A DNA stretch of 64,000 nt, taken from Macrostomum hystrix (Eukaryota; Platyhelminthes; Macrostomidae). The DNA lies in contig CATNEN010000039.1 of the NCBI GenBank assembly GCA_950097015.1, positions 434,001 through 498,000 of the forward strand. Direction: 5' to 3'. The notes below the pieces were generated by a model. The model saw only the letters and a list, made by a program, of their open reading frames with translations, was not told the DNA's origin and did no database searches. This document shows positions 35,829 to 47,148 of this stretch, one piece after another (position 1 is the stretch's first letter; every line of letters begins with the position of its first letter). A program made the position numbers and the translations under genes.

Positions 35829-36065
35829 TTCCACTGCTTCGCTAGCCTTAAAAAGCAGTGACAGACTAGATGCTAGCCTGAGGGAGAGGGTGGCAGTCAT
35901 CAAACCCGAGTGCAGAATGAAAGCAAAATAGGAAAGCGCACTGAAGAGAGAAACGAGTAGCTGGAGTGGGGTGCGAAGCCACGTGCCAAAAGACGCCGGC
36001 TAGCAAAGCCCAGGCATTCAGCGCAGAAGTTTATGACACAAATCAGTGAGTTCCAGAGCCAGCTA
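35829..36065 (-). other. 3' flank of Smaug
   Basis: Sequence between the 50-bp array and the Smaug stop codon, probably 3' UTR. The nearest minus-strand AATAAA is at 35342-35347, beyond the array. Confidence 0.35.
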
Positions 36066-39000
36066 CTACTCCGCATCAAGTGCAGCTTCAGTGACGCGCC
36101 TGGCCAGCTGTTCCAGGTCCGTGTCGATGGCCAGCTCCATCTCTCGCTGGTCCGGAGGCGCCGAGTGGGTCCGCTCCAGAGACCGCCTTTGTTGGTCAGC
36201 TCCTGGAAGCAGCAGCGACTGCGGCGAAGGAGAAGCGCCAGCAGCAGCGTAGGAATTGTGCTTCAACAAAACTTGCTGCTGCTGCTGCTGCGGGTACCAC
36301 TTAGCAGAGGGTGCCAGCGGCAGAGGAAGACTCTGTGCCTGACCCGCAGCGGAAGGCGCTGCCGCAACCGACGTCGCTACTGAAGACTTTTGTGGCGGGA
36401 ATTGTGACCATTGCGGCTGCGGTGGCACAGAGGAGGTCGAAACTACGACAGCTGCCGCGGCTGCAGCGGTTGAGCGAGCAAATCGCGGCGCGGGTCCGCC
36501 GCGGACAGCGGCCAGCTGCGGCTTCCAAGAGGCGCACAAAGATTTCTGGCGGTGTCCAAAGCCGGAATGACCGGCCACAATATCCAGGAGGCCGACAAAG
36601 GAAGCGTAAGTATCGTCCTTGTAGCGAGTGAGGAGCAATTGCGAACACACACGGCGCAGGCAGACCACGAGCAGGTCAGGCAGGTCGGATTCTGGGTCAA
36701 CGGGGGCAGCTATGGCGGCCCGCAGGTCAGTTAGCAGGGAGCGCATCTGGCACCCGCTGAGCGCGCCTTGCCCGTTCTCTGCAGCCGCCAGCGCCCGATC
36801 GCAGGCCTGCAGCAGCAGATGGCGGTCTCGCAGTCGCCGCAGGCTGAGCAGAATTTTGTTCCTGGCACCCTTTGTGACCAGGCGGGCCTCCAGCCAGTCC
36901 TCACTGACCCGCAGCATGTCGGAGTAAGTCATGGCCTGGAAAAGATGAGCGTACTTGTGCAGCCGCAGGCTTTTTAACCAGGATGGTACCTCTCGCATGC
37001 CGGGCCGCCAGCTGGAGGAGGCGCTGACGACGCTCGGCTCGTCCGCAGGTTCCACGGCTGCGACTGCAGCGGCGGGGAGGCCTACAGGCGAAAGCGGGCT
37101 ATGCTCAGCGCTGGCGAAGCCGCTGCTGCAGTTTGGAGATAGGCGGCTGGGACAAAGCTGCTGCTGCTGCTGCTGCTGCACGGCACAGCCGCTGGGTGAC
37201 AGCAGGCTAAACTGCTGTTGAGCCTGTGCTGGAGGTTGGGAGCGGAGGGCCTGGGCAAACCGGGCCCGCTCTGGCCCGTTGAAGGCGGGGTGCAGGAGGG
37301 CCAGGCTGGCCAAATTGCGCCGGATGGCCTCGTCAGTGCGACCGCAGTGCAGAATCCGCTCCACCAGGCTGGCGTGGACCTGGGCCGCCTCGCTGCCAGC
37401 CTGCAGCAGCGGTAGAAGCGACAACATCTCCTTGGCAACTTGTTCTGGCAACTCGGCCGAGGTCGCTAGCAGCTCCTGCATAGCGCATGCACTGTTTGCG
37501 CGGAACTCCAGCTCAGCGAAAAGCAACTGCCCGCCTGACTGCGCAGCTTCTGCTATGCCTGCAGCCAGGCTGGAGTACAGCGGACGAAGGTTACGAAGTA
37601 GACAGGCCAGCACTGACACCTGCGGATTGGGGGAGTGGGTTGGCCAGCACTGACACCTGTGGATCAGGGTAGTAGGTTAGGTTAGCCAGCACTGACACAA
37701 GTGGATCAGGGTAGTAGGTTAGGTTAGCCAGCACTGACACAAGTGGATCAGGGTAGTAGGTTGGGTACGCCAGCACTGACACAAGTGGATCAGGGTAGTA
37801 GGTTGGGTACGCCAGCACTGACACAAGTGGATCAGGGTAGTAGGTTGGGTACGCCAGCACTGACACAAGTGGATCAGGGTAGTAGGTTGGGTACGCCAGC
37901 ACTGACACAAGTGGATCAGGGTAGTAGGTTAGGTTAGCCAGCACTGACACAAGTGGATCAGGGTAGTAGGTTGGGTACGCCAGCACTGACACAAGTGGAT
38001 CAGGGTAGTAGGTTAGGTTAGCCAGCACTGACACAAGTGGATCAGGGTAGTAAGTTAGGTTAGCCAGCACTGACACAAGTGGATCAGGGTAGTAGGTTAG
38101 GTTAGCCAGCACTGACACAAGTGGATCAGGGTAGTAGGTTAGGTTAGCCAGCACTGGCACAAGTGGATCAGGGTAGTAGGTTAGGTTAGCCAGCACTGAC
38201 ACAAGTGGATCAGGGTAGTAGGTTAGGTTAGCCAGCACTGACACAAGTGGATCAGGGTAGTAGGTTAGGTTAGCCAGCACTGACACAAGTGGATCAGGGT
38301 AGTAGGTTAGGTTAGCCAGCACTGGCACAAGTGGATCAGGGTAGTAGGTTAGGTTAGCCAGCACTGACACAAGTGGATCAGGGTAGTAGGTTAGGTTAGC
38401 CAGCACTGACACAAGTGGATCAGGGTAGTAGGTTAGGTTAGCCAGCACTGGCACAAGTGGATCAGGGTAGTAGGTTAGGTTAGCCAGCACTGACACAAGT
38501 GGATCAGGGTAGTAGGTTAGGTTAGCCAGCACTGACACAAGTGGATCAGGGTAGTAGGTTGGGTACGCCAGCACTGACACAAGTGGATCAGGGTAGTAGG
38601 TTAGGTTAGCCAGCACTGGCACAAGTGGATCAGGGTAGTAGGTTGGGTACACCAGCACTGACACAAGTGGATCAGGGTAGTAGGTTGGATACGCCAGCAC
38701 TGACACAAGTGGATCAGGGTAGTAGGTTAGGTTAGCCAGCACTGGCACAAGTGGATCAGGGTAGTAGGTTGGGTACACCAGCACTGACACAAGTGGATCA
38801 GGGTAGTAGGTTGGGTACGCCAGCACTGACACAAGTGGATCAGGGTAGTAGGTTAGGTTAGCCAGCACTGGCACAAGTGGATCAGGGTAGTAGGTTAGGT
38901 TAGCCAGCACTGACACAAGTGGATCAGGGTAGTAGGTTAGGTTAGCCAGCACTGGCACAAGTGGATCAGGGTAGTAGGTTGGGTACACCAGCACTGACAC

Positions 39001-40293
39001 AAGTGGATCAGGGTAGTAGGTTGGGTACGCCAGCACTGACACAAGTGGATCAGGGTAGTAGGTTAGGTTAGCCAGCACTGGCACAAGTGGATCAGGGTAG
39101 TAGGTTAGGTTAGCCAGCACTGACACAAGTGGATCAGGGTAGTAGGTTAGGTTAGCCAGCACTGACACAAGTGGATCAGGGTAGTAGGTTGGGTACGCCA
39201 GCACTGACACAAGTGGATCAGGGTAGTAGGTTAGGTTAGCCAGCACTGGCACAAGTGGATCAGGGTAGTAGGTTGGGTACACCAGCACTGACACAAGTGG
39301 ATCAGGGTAGTAGGTTGGGTACGCCAGCACTGACACAAGTGGATCAGGGTAGTAGGTTAGGTTAGCCAGCACTGGCACAAGTGGATCAGGGTAGTAGGTT
39401 AGGTTAGCCAGCACTGACACAAGTGGATCAGGGTAGTAGGTTAGGTTAGCCAGCACTGGCACAAGTGGATCAGGGTAGTAGGTTAGGTTAGCCAGCACTG
39501 ACACAAGTGGATCAGGGTAGTAGGTTAGGTTAGCCAGCACTGACACAAGTGGATCAGGGTAGTAGGTTGGGTACGCCAGCACTGACACAAGTGGATCAGG
39601 GTAGTAGGTTAGGTTAGCCAGCACTGGCACAAGTGGATCAGGGTAGTAGGTTGGGTACACCAGCACTGACACAAGTGGATCAGGGTAGTAGGTTGGGTAC
39701 GCCAGCACTGACACAAGTGGATCAGGGTAGTAGGTTAGGTTAGCCAGCACTGGCACAAGTGGATCAGGGTAGTAGGTTAGGTTAGCCAGCACTGACACAA
39801 GTGGATCAGGGTAGTAGGTTAGGTTAGCCAGCACTGGCACAAGTGGATCAGGGTAGTAGGTTGGGTACACCAGCACTGACACAAGTGGATCAGGGTAGTA
39901 GGTTGGGTACGCCAGCACTGACACAAGTGGATCAGGGTAGTAGGTTGGGTACGCCAGCACTGACACAAGTGGATCAGGGTAGTAGGTTGGGTACGCCAGC
40001 ACTGACACAAGTGGATCAGGTTAGTAGGTTGGGTACGCCAGCACTGACACAAGTGGATCAGGGTAGTAGGTTGGGTACGCCAGCACTGACACAAGTGGAT
40101 CAGGTTAGTAGGTTGGGTACGCCAGCACTGACAGTTGGAAAGAAAGCACTGTCAAGAGCTTGTCTGAATTGGGATTTCTCACCTGCTCAGGCCCACTTAG
40201 ACTGCCAAACCAGTTGGCAACATGGGCTGCCTCAGCCTGGAAGCTGGGCACTAATAGAGGTGCAGGTGATGGTGAAGGGATTCGTGGCTGCAT
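36066..40293 (-). CDS. SAMD4A: Smaug-family RNA-binding translational repressor
   Basis: Smaug binds stem-loops (SREs) in mRNA through its SAM domain and recruits deadenylase and translation repressors in the cytoplasm. Two exons: 40293-40183 and 37619-36066, joined in phase 0 over a 2.56-kb intron. The join reads ...VANWFGSLSGPEQ/VSVLACLLRNL, matching the Smaug N-terminus (LAxWF...EQ.xALLxLLxR). The SAM domain (EVPSWLKSLRLHKYAHLF...VTKGARNKILLSLRRLRDR) lies at about residues 248-307 of ~554. It keeps the basic GARxKI patch that contacts RNA. Poly-Q, poly-A and Ser-rich linkers flank it. The ATG at 40293 is the likeliest start; an acceptor just downstream is possible. The symbol denotes family (animal SAMD4/Smaug), not a specific paralogue. 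Confidence 0.9.
37620..40136. repeat. 42-bp minisatellite filling the Smaug intron
   Basis: About 60 copies of GCCAGCACTGACACAAGTGG followed by ATCAGGGTAGTAGGTTAGGTTA (or TTGGGTAC). Units differ at a few fixed positions (GGTTA/GGTAC, GACAC/GGCAC) and the variants recur in a higher-order order. Because 42 is a multiple of 3, an 805-codon frame stays open on the minus strand; it is not a gene. The array starts at the Smaug splice acceptor and its unit contains the first 14 bases of the exon. Confidence 0.97.
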
Positions 40294-41450
40294 TCTCAGG
40301 ATTGCTGACTAGGATGCAGAGATCTGGTGATAGTTGATGATGCCTTGCCCTATTCTGACAGCTGTCAATGCACAATAGATGTAGACAGCAGTGTCAGGTT
40401 GACAGTGTTCAGCTCACTGAAGCAAAAGGATTGAATAAAATAATACAATTCCACAGTATATTAGATTTGTATTTGACAATAGACACATCTCAGAAGTGAA
40501 TCAGCCAACACATTTGTTGGCATATAGGACAAAAAAATAAATGAAAAGACATTATATCAAATTTTTATCAATATACTATTCTTCCTATATCTGATTGCAA
40601 TACAACCAATAGATATTGTATTATATATGAAATATAAAAATTGCAATATCTCAAAATATACAACTCAAAAGCACAAATTTTAAATGTATTTCTAAAAGTA
40701 CTCATGGGGAATAATTCTAATTTAATAGACTTTAAAAATATCAAAGTGGCTAAAAGCTTGGGCCTATCTTAGCTATAGATTTGTATTTAGCCAGGGCCTA
40801 CTATGACAAAATTGAAAAAATTATATGACAAATTAAAAACATTTGGGTAGCTAGGCCTTAATAATTTAAATTCATAACTGTTGCACTTGATACCAACATT
40901 TCAATAGGTTTTTTACCACAATTAAACTTTAAAGCCTTTAAGCTTTTCACCCAAAAATTTGGTGCCATTTGGTACCTTGGGTCAAAATCAGAGTAGGGGG
41001 CCTACCTATTGGCACCTGTCAAGTGTTTATTAAATTAGTTTCTTAATTCCCACACTCATCAATAATCAAGCACAGCATACTCTAGCCTACTCTTCATATT
41101 AATACATTTTTAATGTCATCAGACTTACAACATCATTTTTCATTATTTTTTGCACTGAGACTACACTTACTATTTACATCTAAAAATGCATTGTGATATT
41201 TTTGCACTAGGCCTATCATCAGGTCCAAATACAGAGAGCCAAAAAACTATGTGCCATGGCACAAAGTATGCTCATTGCACAAAAAACCCAGACCAGACAG
41301 ACTAAATTAAAACATTTGTAAGTTTATGTTTTAATTTTTTTATCTCATGGCCATGAGTTACTTTATTTAGCAATTTTAGCTAGGCCCCTAGTCTAGTCCA
41401 ATTTAACAAGATACTACCATAAGGTTCAATAGAAACCAGACTGATACAGG
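40294..41450. other. AT-rich intergenic sequence
   Basis: No coding region, repeat array or RNA gene recognised. It contains the presumed 5' flank of Smaug. Confidence 0.5.
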
Positions 41451-41990
41451 TGAGGCAGAGGCAGACCCGTTTTAATACCGTATAAATTTTAAGTCAAATT
41501 CCCGCCAAAACATTTATTTTACTCGAAGGGTTTGTTTAAAGTGTTAACGTTCTCCCCTCTCCCTTGTGGGGTCGGGGAATATAAATATAACCGCTCGCGG
41601 AGGCAAAAAGGCGGACCTTGACATTTTGGCTAAAAGGCCCCTGAATAATAGCCGTGTAATAAATCAGATTGAAATTGAGTACTGTGTTGATTATTTCTCA
41701 GAGTTGAAGGTTGATTGGACAAAGTCATACGCTAAGAGTCAAATTGAATAAAGGAAGGAATGTTAAATAACCAGATTGAAGCAGGGGATAAAATCCAAAT
41801 TAAGAAAGGAAATTCCAGAGTGAGTGCTATACGTGCGTGGAGACTGGGCAATTTCTATCCATTGGGAGCCTTTAAGGACTGAACAGATTGCCAAATGGTT
41901 AGAGGATAATAATTGGAGTGTCTTGCCGCTCGGACACAATCAATATACGCTACCTAGAGATTTGTTTTCAGGCAATTTGCACCAGTGCAT
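41451..41990 (+). repeat. Degenerate LTR related to the first gypsy element's LTR
   Basis: It begins TGAGGCAG, as the other LTR does on its own coding strand. It has a TATAAATATA box in a comparable place (41580-41590) and, near 41917-41965, shares GTCTTGCCGCTCGGACACA and CGCTACCTAGAGAT with it (first element CGCTACCTATAGAT). The intervening sequence is strongly diverged. It lies directly upstream of, and in the same orientation as, the second pol fragment. Confidence 0.6.
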
Positions 41991-42051
41991 TTAAATCAAA
42001 TTGATTTGGCATAGGTGAATACATACATACATTCGCCTAAGAACGGCGTCG

Positions 42052-43720
42052 ATGAGGCTACGAGCCTACGGTGGGAAGCTGATCGCCCTAGCTGGGATCG
42101 CAACAGTGCCCGTCAAGCACCACAGCCGTGAGCTCCAACACGACTTCTACGTCACGAGGTCTGGCGAGAACCTCATCGGCCGCGACCTGATGGAGAAGCT
42201 AGGCTTCCGCGTGCAACTGCAGCCGCCAGCTGAGATCGGTGCCGAGATCGCCAGCGTAGACATCGAACGAGAGTTCCCAACGGTCTTCAGCGGCTCGATC
42301 GGTCTCTGCAAAGGCGCAGTGCACAAACCGAGGATTAACGCAGCGGTGCCACCAGTGCAGCAGCCGCTCCGTCGACTTCCGCTCGCTAAGCAGCAACAAG
42401 TCGGCGAGGAGCTGGACCGTCTGGAGGCCATGGGAATCATCGAACGGGTGAATTCCAGCCCATGGATCTCCAACTTGGTTGTCGCTAACAAGAAGGACGG
42501 AAATATTCGAGTCTGCATTGACGTGCGAGAGCCGAACAAGTCGCTCGTCATCGACCGGCACCCGATGCCGCAGCTGGACGAGATCTCGGCCAAGATCAAA
42601 GCGGCCGGAGGCAGCGTGTTCTCCAAGATCGACCTTAAGGCAGGATACATGCAGATGAAGCTGCACGAGTCATCACGTGACCTGACAGCATTCATTACTC
42701 ACCAGGGTCTGTATCGCTACTGCAGGGTGCCGTTCGGCCTTGCTTCTGCACCGGCGGCATTCCAGAGGATGCTGGACGACCTGGTGTCTGATCTGCAGGG
42801 TGTTGAGCACATCCTGGACGACTTCATTGTCTTCGGAGCAACTGAAGCCGAGCACGACTCGAGGCTGCGAGCACTGCTGAAGCGATTGGAGGACGCCGGT
42901 CTCACTGCCAACAAGGACAAGTGCCAGCTGCGGAGGACTGAGATTGAGTTCTTTGGCTTCATCTTCTCAGCCAACGGCATGCGACCGTCTGAGAGTCAGA
43001 CCAAGGCCTTCAGCGAGCTGCGCCCGCCGACCAACAGGAAGGAGCTGCAGGCGTTCCTGGGATCCGCCAACTATCTGATGCGGTTCGTGCCCAACTTCGC
43101 GGAGGTAACGGCGCCACTGCGGCCTCTGCTGAAAAGCGACGCGGTGTTCGAATGGTCGACGGAGTGCGAGAAGGCATTCGAAACGTTGAAAGCGGCAATC
43201 TGCAGTCCGCCGGTCCTAGCCCACTTCGACCCAGGGGCCGAGACGATCGTCACTAGCGACGCCAGTGCAGAGTCCCTCGGTGCGCAGCTGTCCCAGGTCC
43301 AAGATGGCATCGAGAGGCCGATCGCCTTCGCCATGAACATCATCCAGCTACCAGACACTGCGATGCCTCCGGTACGGGTTGTTACCCCGCAGCAGCTAGC
43401 GATAGCCACAGCCGAGGATGCGGTTCTGCGACAGGTGATTCAGCACGTCACAAGCGGCAACTGGAGCTCTTCATCGGATAGCGAGCTGCAGCCGTACTTC
43501 AAGGTCCGCGAGCACCTCAGCGTCTGGCAGGACGGCGCCTGCCTGGCTTTCCAAGAACGAGCCGTCATTCCCCTGCAGCTGCGGCGCGAGCTTCTGGAGG
43601 CGGCCCATTCTGGACATCCGGGGGTGGTGCGCACCAAGCAGCAGCTCCGCGAGTTCGCCTGGTGGCCAAAGATGGACGCCGACGTCGAGACGTTCGTCCG
43701 AGACTGCGGATTGGTGAGAC
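42052..43720 (+). pseudogene. Pol fragment of a second Ty3/gypsy element
   Basis: It opens in the last part of a retropepsin (GENLIGRDLMEKLGF) and continues into a K02A2.6-type gypsy reverse transcriptase: LVVANKKDGNIRVCIDVREPNK, FSKIDLKAGYMQM, RVPFGLASAPAAFQRML and the catalytic HILDDFIVFG (I-x-DD is usual in this lineage). RNase H starts TSDASAESLGAQLSQ but jumps after IERPIAFAM to unrelated linker sequence, so its C-terminal part is deleted. The integrase zinc region follows (HSGHPGVVRTKQQL...WWPKM...FVRDCG) and is cut off where the 39-bp array begins. There is no gag, no integrase core and no 3' LTR. The frame is open but the element cannot be autonomous. Confidence 0.88.
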
Positions 43721-45072
43721 TCATCACCAATAGCCATCAAAGCAGAGATGGAAGCATGTTCATCACCAATAGCCATCAAAGCAGAGATGGAAGCATGCTC
43801 ATCACCAATAGCCATCAAAGCAGAGATGGAAGCATGCTCATCACCAATAGCCATCAAAGCAGAGATGGAAGCATGCTCATCACCAATAGCCATCAAAGCA
43901 GAGATGGAAGCATGCTCATCACCAATAGCCATCAAAGCAGAGATGGAAGCATGCTCATCACCAATAGCCATCAAAGCAGAGATGGAAGCATGCTCATCAC
44001 CAATAGCCATCAAAGCAGAGATGGAAGCATGTTCATCACCAATAGCCATCAAAGCAGAGATGGAAGCATGTTCATCACCAATAGCCATCAAAGCAGAGAT
44101 GGAAGCATGTTCATCACCAATAGCCATCAAAGCAGAGATGGAAGCATGCTCATCACCAATAGCCATCAAAGCAGAGATGGAAGCATGCTCATCACCAATA
44201 GCCATCAAAGCAGAGATGGAAGCATGCTCATCACCAATAGCCATCAAAGCAGAGATGGAAGCATGTTCATCACCAATAGCCATCAAAGCAGAGATGGAAG
44301 CATGCTCATCACCAATAGCCATCAAAGCAGAGATGGAAGCATGCTCATCACCAATAGCCATCAAAGCAGAGATGGAAGCATGCTCATCACCAATAGCCAT
44401 CAAAGCAGAGATGGAAGCGTGCTCATCACCAATAGCCATCAAAGCAGAGATGGAAGCATGCTCATCACCAATAGCCATCAAAGCAGAGATGGAAGCATGC
44501 TCATCACCAATAGCCATCAAAGCAGAGATGGAAGCATGCTCATCACCAATAGCCATCAAAGCAGAGATGGAAGCATGTTCATCACCAATAGCCATCAAAG
44601 CAGAGATGGAAGCATGCTCATCACCAATAGCCATCAAAGCAGAGATGGAAGCATGCTCATCACCAATAGCCATCAAAGCAGAGATGGAAGCATGCTCATC
44701 ACCAATAGCCATCAAAGCAGAGATGGAAGCATGCTCATCACCAATAGCCATCAAAGCAGAGATGGAAGCGTGCTCATCACCAATAGCCATCAAAGCAGAG
44801 ATGGAAGCATGCTCATCACCAATAGCCATCAAAGCAGAGATGGAAGCATGCTCATCACCAATAGCCATCAAAGCAGAGATGGAAGCATGTTCATCACCAA
44901 TAGCCATCAAAGCAGAGATGGAAGCATGTTCATCACCAATAGCCATCAAAGCAGAGATGGAAGCATGCTCATCACCAATAGCCATCAAAGCAGAGATGGA
45001 AGCGTGTTCATCACCAATAGCCATCAAAGCAGAGATGGAAGCATGTTCATCACCAATAGCCATCAAAGCAAA
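43721..45072. repeat. 39-bp minisatellite fused to the gypsy pol frame
   Basis: About 34 copies of ATCACCAATAGCCATCAAAG followed by CAGAGATGGAAGCATGCTC. Only two or three positions vary (C/T in GCATGCTC, A/G in GCATG). The period is a multiple of 3 and the unit lacks stops in at least two plus frames and one minus frame, so long ORFs arise on both strands without being genes. Confidence 0.97.
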
Positions 45073-45720
45073 GAAAAAAGTTATCAGATAGTAATCAGAA
45101 GAACTGCTAGAAAGCAAGTGATCGAATGGCTCCCATTTACATGCCAGTCCGTTTCCTCCCTGGAAACATTCCAGTACTTCTTGACTGCATTGACTTGATC
45201 TGCGGAGCACCCTGCAGCTAAGTCAAGTAAATCAAGGCTTGACTGGATTCGTTCAATTTCAGGCCAACTGAATTTCAATCATTAATAATCTTTAGTTATG
45301 CTGCTGAGATTTCTCTGATTTATTTATCACGCTACCGATATTTGGACAAGGATTGTATTTGACGTTAGTCATTGGGCGATTTTATGCTAGACATAAAATA
45401 GTTGTTAGAAAGTTGTGGCAGCGGACTCGAAATACAGTACAGTGAATTTTCATATGCAGAATTCGCAGCATGCAGATGTCCTTACTATTTTTTGTATTGA
45501 CTGGCTTTGAAAATCGAGTCGGTCTGAAATAAAGTTTAGGATCGCATGCAATTCAAAGCAGTAAATATGAGCAGAAATCGCGAATGTCACACAGCCTGCG
45601 AAGCTCAGAGGCTTATTGGAGCCGTCAACTAGGGCTCGAGGACGATAAAAAGACACTGATAGCTCGCACAGATTTGAAGGGAATTCGGCATTGTAAAGCA
45701 TCGTGACAAAAAGCAGAAAT
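45073..45720. other. Non-coding sequence between array and LRR gene
   Basis: No ORF of interest. It probably includes the 3' UTR of the LRR gene on the minus strand; a minus-strand AATAAA occurs near 45319-45324. Confidence 0.4.
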
Positions 45721-47148
45721 TCAGTCGTTCTCTTCCGATGCCGCGGCACCGAATGAGCTGTTCTCCTGGAAGCTGGGGTTCCACACAGCGTCCTGCATAT
45801 CGATCTCGGCGCCTGGGCTGAAGATAGGCTGCTGCGAGCGGCTGCGCCTTAGGCCAAGCGCGCTGCTGCTGCCTGCGAAGCGGACACGCTTAGTCACGAA
45901 AACGATCGCCATCGACACGGCCGCGAGCAGCAGGACCGCCGCCACCACCCCAGCAATGATAATTCCAGCATTCGCACCCGGCGCTCCCGATGCCAGCGCC
46001 GTGGCTTGTTTTCCTGAGTTTTTGGTGGCCGAGGAAGTGGGTCCCGAGCTCTGAGTATAGACCAGGGTAGTCAGTTTCTGATTTAACTCTGCTGTCGTTC
46101 CTGCCATTCCACTGGTTCCTGTCGCATTCGATCTTGATAACTGGTCTCTTGGGGTTGTTGCTGTTGAAATCTGCCTTAATTTTGACGCGGTTCCTGTCGA
46201 AACCACAGATCTAGTGCTTTTAAACTTCGTCATTGCTGCAGACGTCACTGTCGTCCCAATGGAAGTTGACTTAATACCGGAGGAGCCCGCGCACGCGGTG
46301 ACTTGTCCGAGCCTTCGAAAGCAGCTGGCAGTCCGCGATTCGGCTCTGCTGCTAAGAACCAGGTGCAGTCTGCGTGTTGCAAAGTATGAGCAGTTGAGGC
46401 CTGCCGTAGCTGAGATCTGCAACTGTCGTAGTCGCTGGAGGCCGCAGAAGGTGTCGGCAGCTACTGCCAGCTGCCCTGCTCCCGGACTACGAAGGTTAAT
46501 GGTTTCCAAAAGTGGTGAAGGGGCAAAAGAGGCCGCATCTAGACTGACAAACTGATTTTCCGGCAGCTCAAGAATGCGCAGAGATGATAAGCCACGAAGC
46601 AGCGATCCATCGAGGTGGTCGATATCCAGATTGGCCAGGCTCAGCCGCTCCAGATTCCGCAGATGGCTGAAAGCACCGGGTACAACCTCGCTAATCTGCG
46701 GCGTCTCCAGCTGCAAGCTCCGCAGGCGGGCCAACCTAGATGTAAAAACTTCTCCTGGAACACGGCTTTCTGCAAGCCGAAGCCGCAGTGTCAGTCGCTC
46801 TATGTCTCCCAGTGAGTCCAGGCAGCCGGGCAGCAGGCGGCAGTGGCCCTGGCCCGGTGTAAACTGGACACTGAGGTACCCTGGTGGCAAAAAACGAGGC
46901 ACAAGGCCCTCCAGACTGGCTATGGAGAAGTCCCTCGGACCATCCGGCAGGCTAAGACTTACTTGTACTTGAAGTTCTTCGCTGTGGTGCTGAAAGAAGT
47001 AGGCTTTATTATAGCTTTCATTGACCTTGACGCTGCAATTGATCACGCCTGACATCAGCTGACAGGGCATTCGGGTTTCAAACCCTGTAGATGCCACCAG
47101 TGAGGCAAGCAGGCTTGCGGCGCCAAGCAACTCAAGTAAGTTAAACAT
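45721..47148 (-). CDS. Leucine-rich-repeat single-pass membrane protein
   Basis: A single-exon frame of 475 aa from an ATG at 47148. The N-terminal MFNLLELLGAASLLASLVAS is a signal peptide. Cysteines (CQLMSGVINC) and five or six leucine-rich repeats follow at roughly residues 120-260 (LRSLQLETPQISEVVPGAFSHLRNLERLSLANLDIDHLDGSLL...). A Cys-containing cap (NCSYFA...SCFRRLGQVTAC) closes the LRR unit. A Ser/Thr-rich, probably O-glycosylated stalk comes next, then a membrane helix (AGIIIAGVVAAVLLLAAVSMAIVFV, ~400) and a short basic-then-acidic cytoplasmic tail. This is a type I cell-surface architecture used in adhesion or receptor roles. I cannot name an orthologue. The absence of introns contrasts with the neighbours. 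Confidence 0.85.
   Translation of the reverse strand: MFNLLELLGAASLLASLVASTGFETRMPCQLMSGVINCSVKVNESYNKAYFFQHHSEELQVQVSLSLPDGPRDFSIASLEGLVPRFLPPGYLSVQFTPGQGHCRLLPGCLDSLGDIERLTLRLRLAESRVPGEVFTSRLARLRSLQLETPQISEVVPGAFSHLRNLERLSLANLDIDHLDGSLLRGLSSLRILELPENQFVSLDAASFAPSPLLETINLRSPGAGQLAVAADTFCGLQRLRQLQISATAGLNCSYFATRRLHLVLSSRAESRTASCFRRLGQVTACAGSSGIKSTSIGTTVTSAAMTKFKSTRSVVSTGTASKLRQISTATTPRDQLSRSNATGTSGMAGTTAELNQKLTTLVYTQSSGPTSSATKNSGKQATALASGAPGANAGIIIAGVVAAVLLLAAVSMAIVFVTKRVRFAGSSSALGLRRSRSQQPIFSPGAEIDMQDAVWNPSFQENSSFGAAASEEND

Noticed and set aside
37591-40008. 805-codon minus-strand ORF
   Set aside because: It is the 42-bp array read in a stop-free frame. The array lies in the Smaug intron and the real exon is in a different frame.
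37620-40136. Telomere-like TTAGGTTAGG in the array unit
   Set aside because: The motif occurs once per 42-bp unit within otherwise unrelated sequence, in an intron; it is not a telomeric repeat tract.
42790-42840. Tyr missing from the RT YxDD motif (HILDD)
   Set aside because: I-x-DD is normal in the K02A2.6-type gypsy lineage, so it is not a sign of inactivation.
43471-45210. 579-codon minus-strand ORF and 447-codon plus-strand ORF
   Set aside because: Both are the 39-bp array read in stop-free frames; no unique domain is present.
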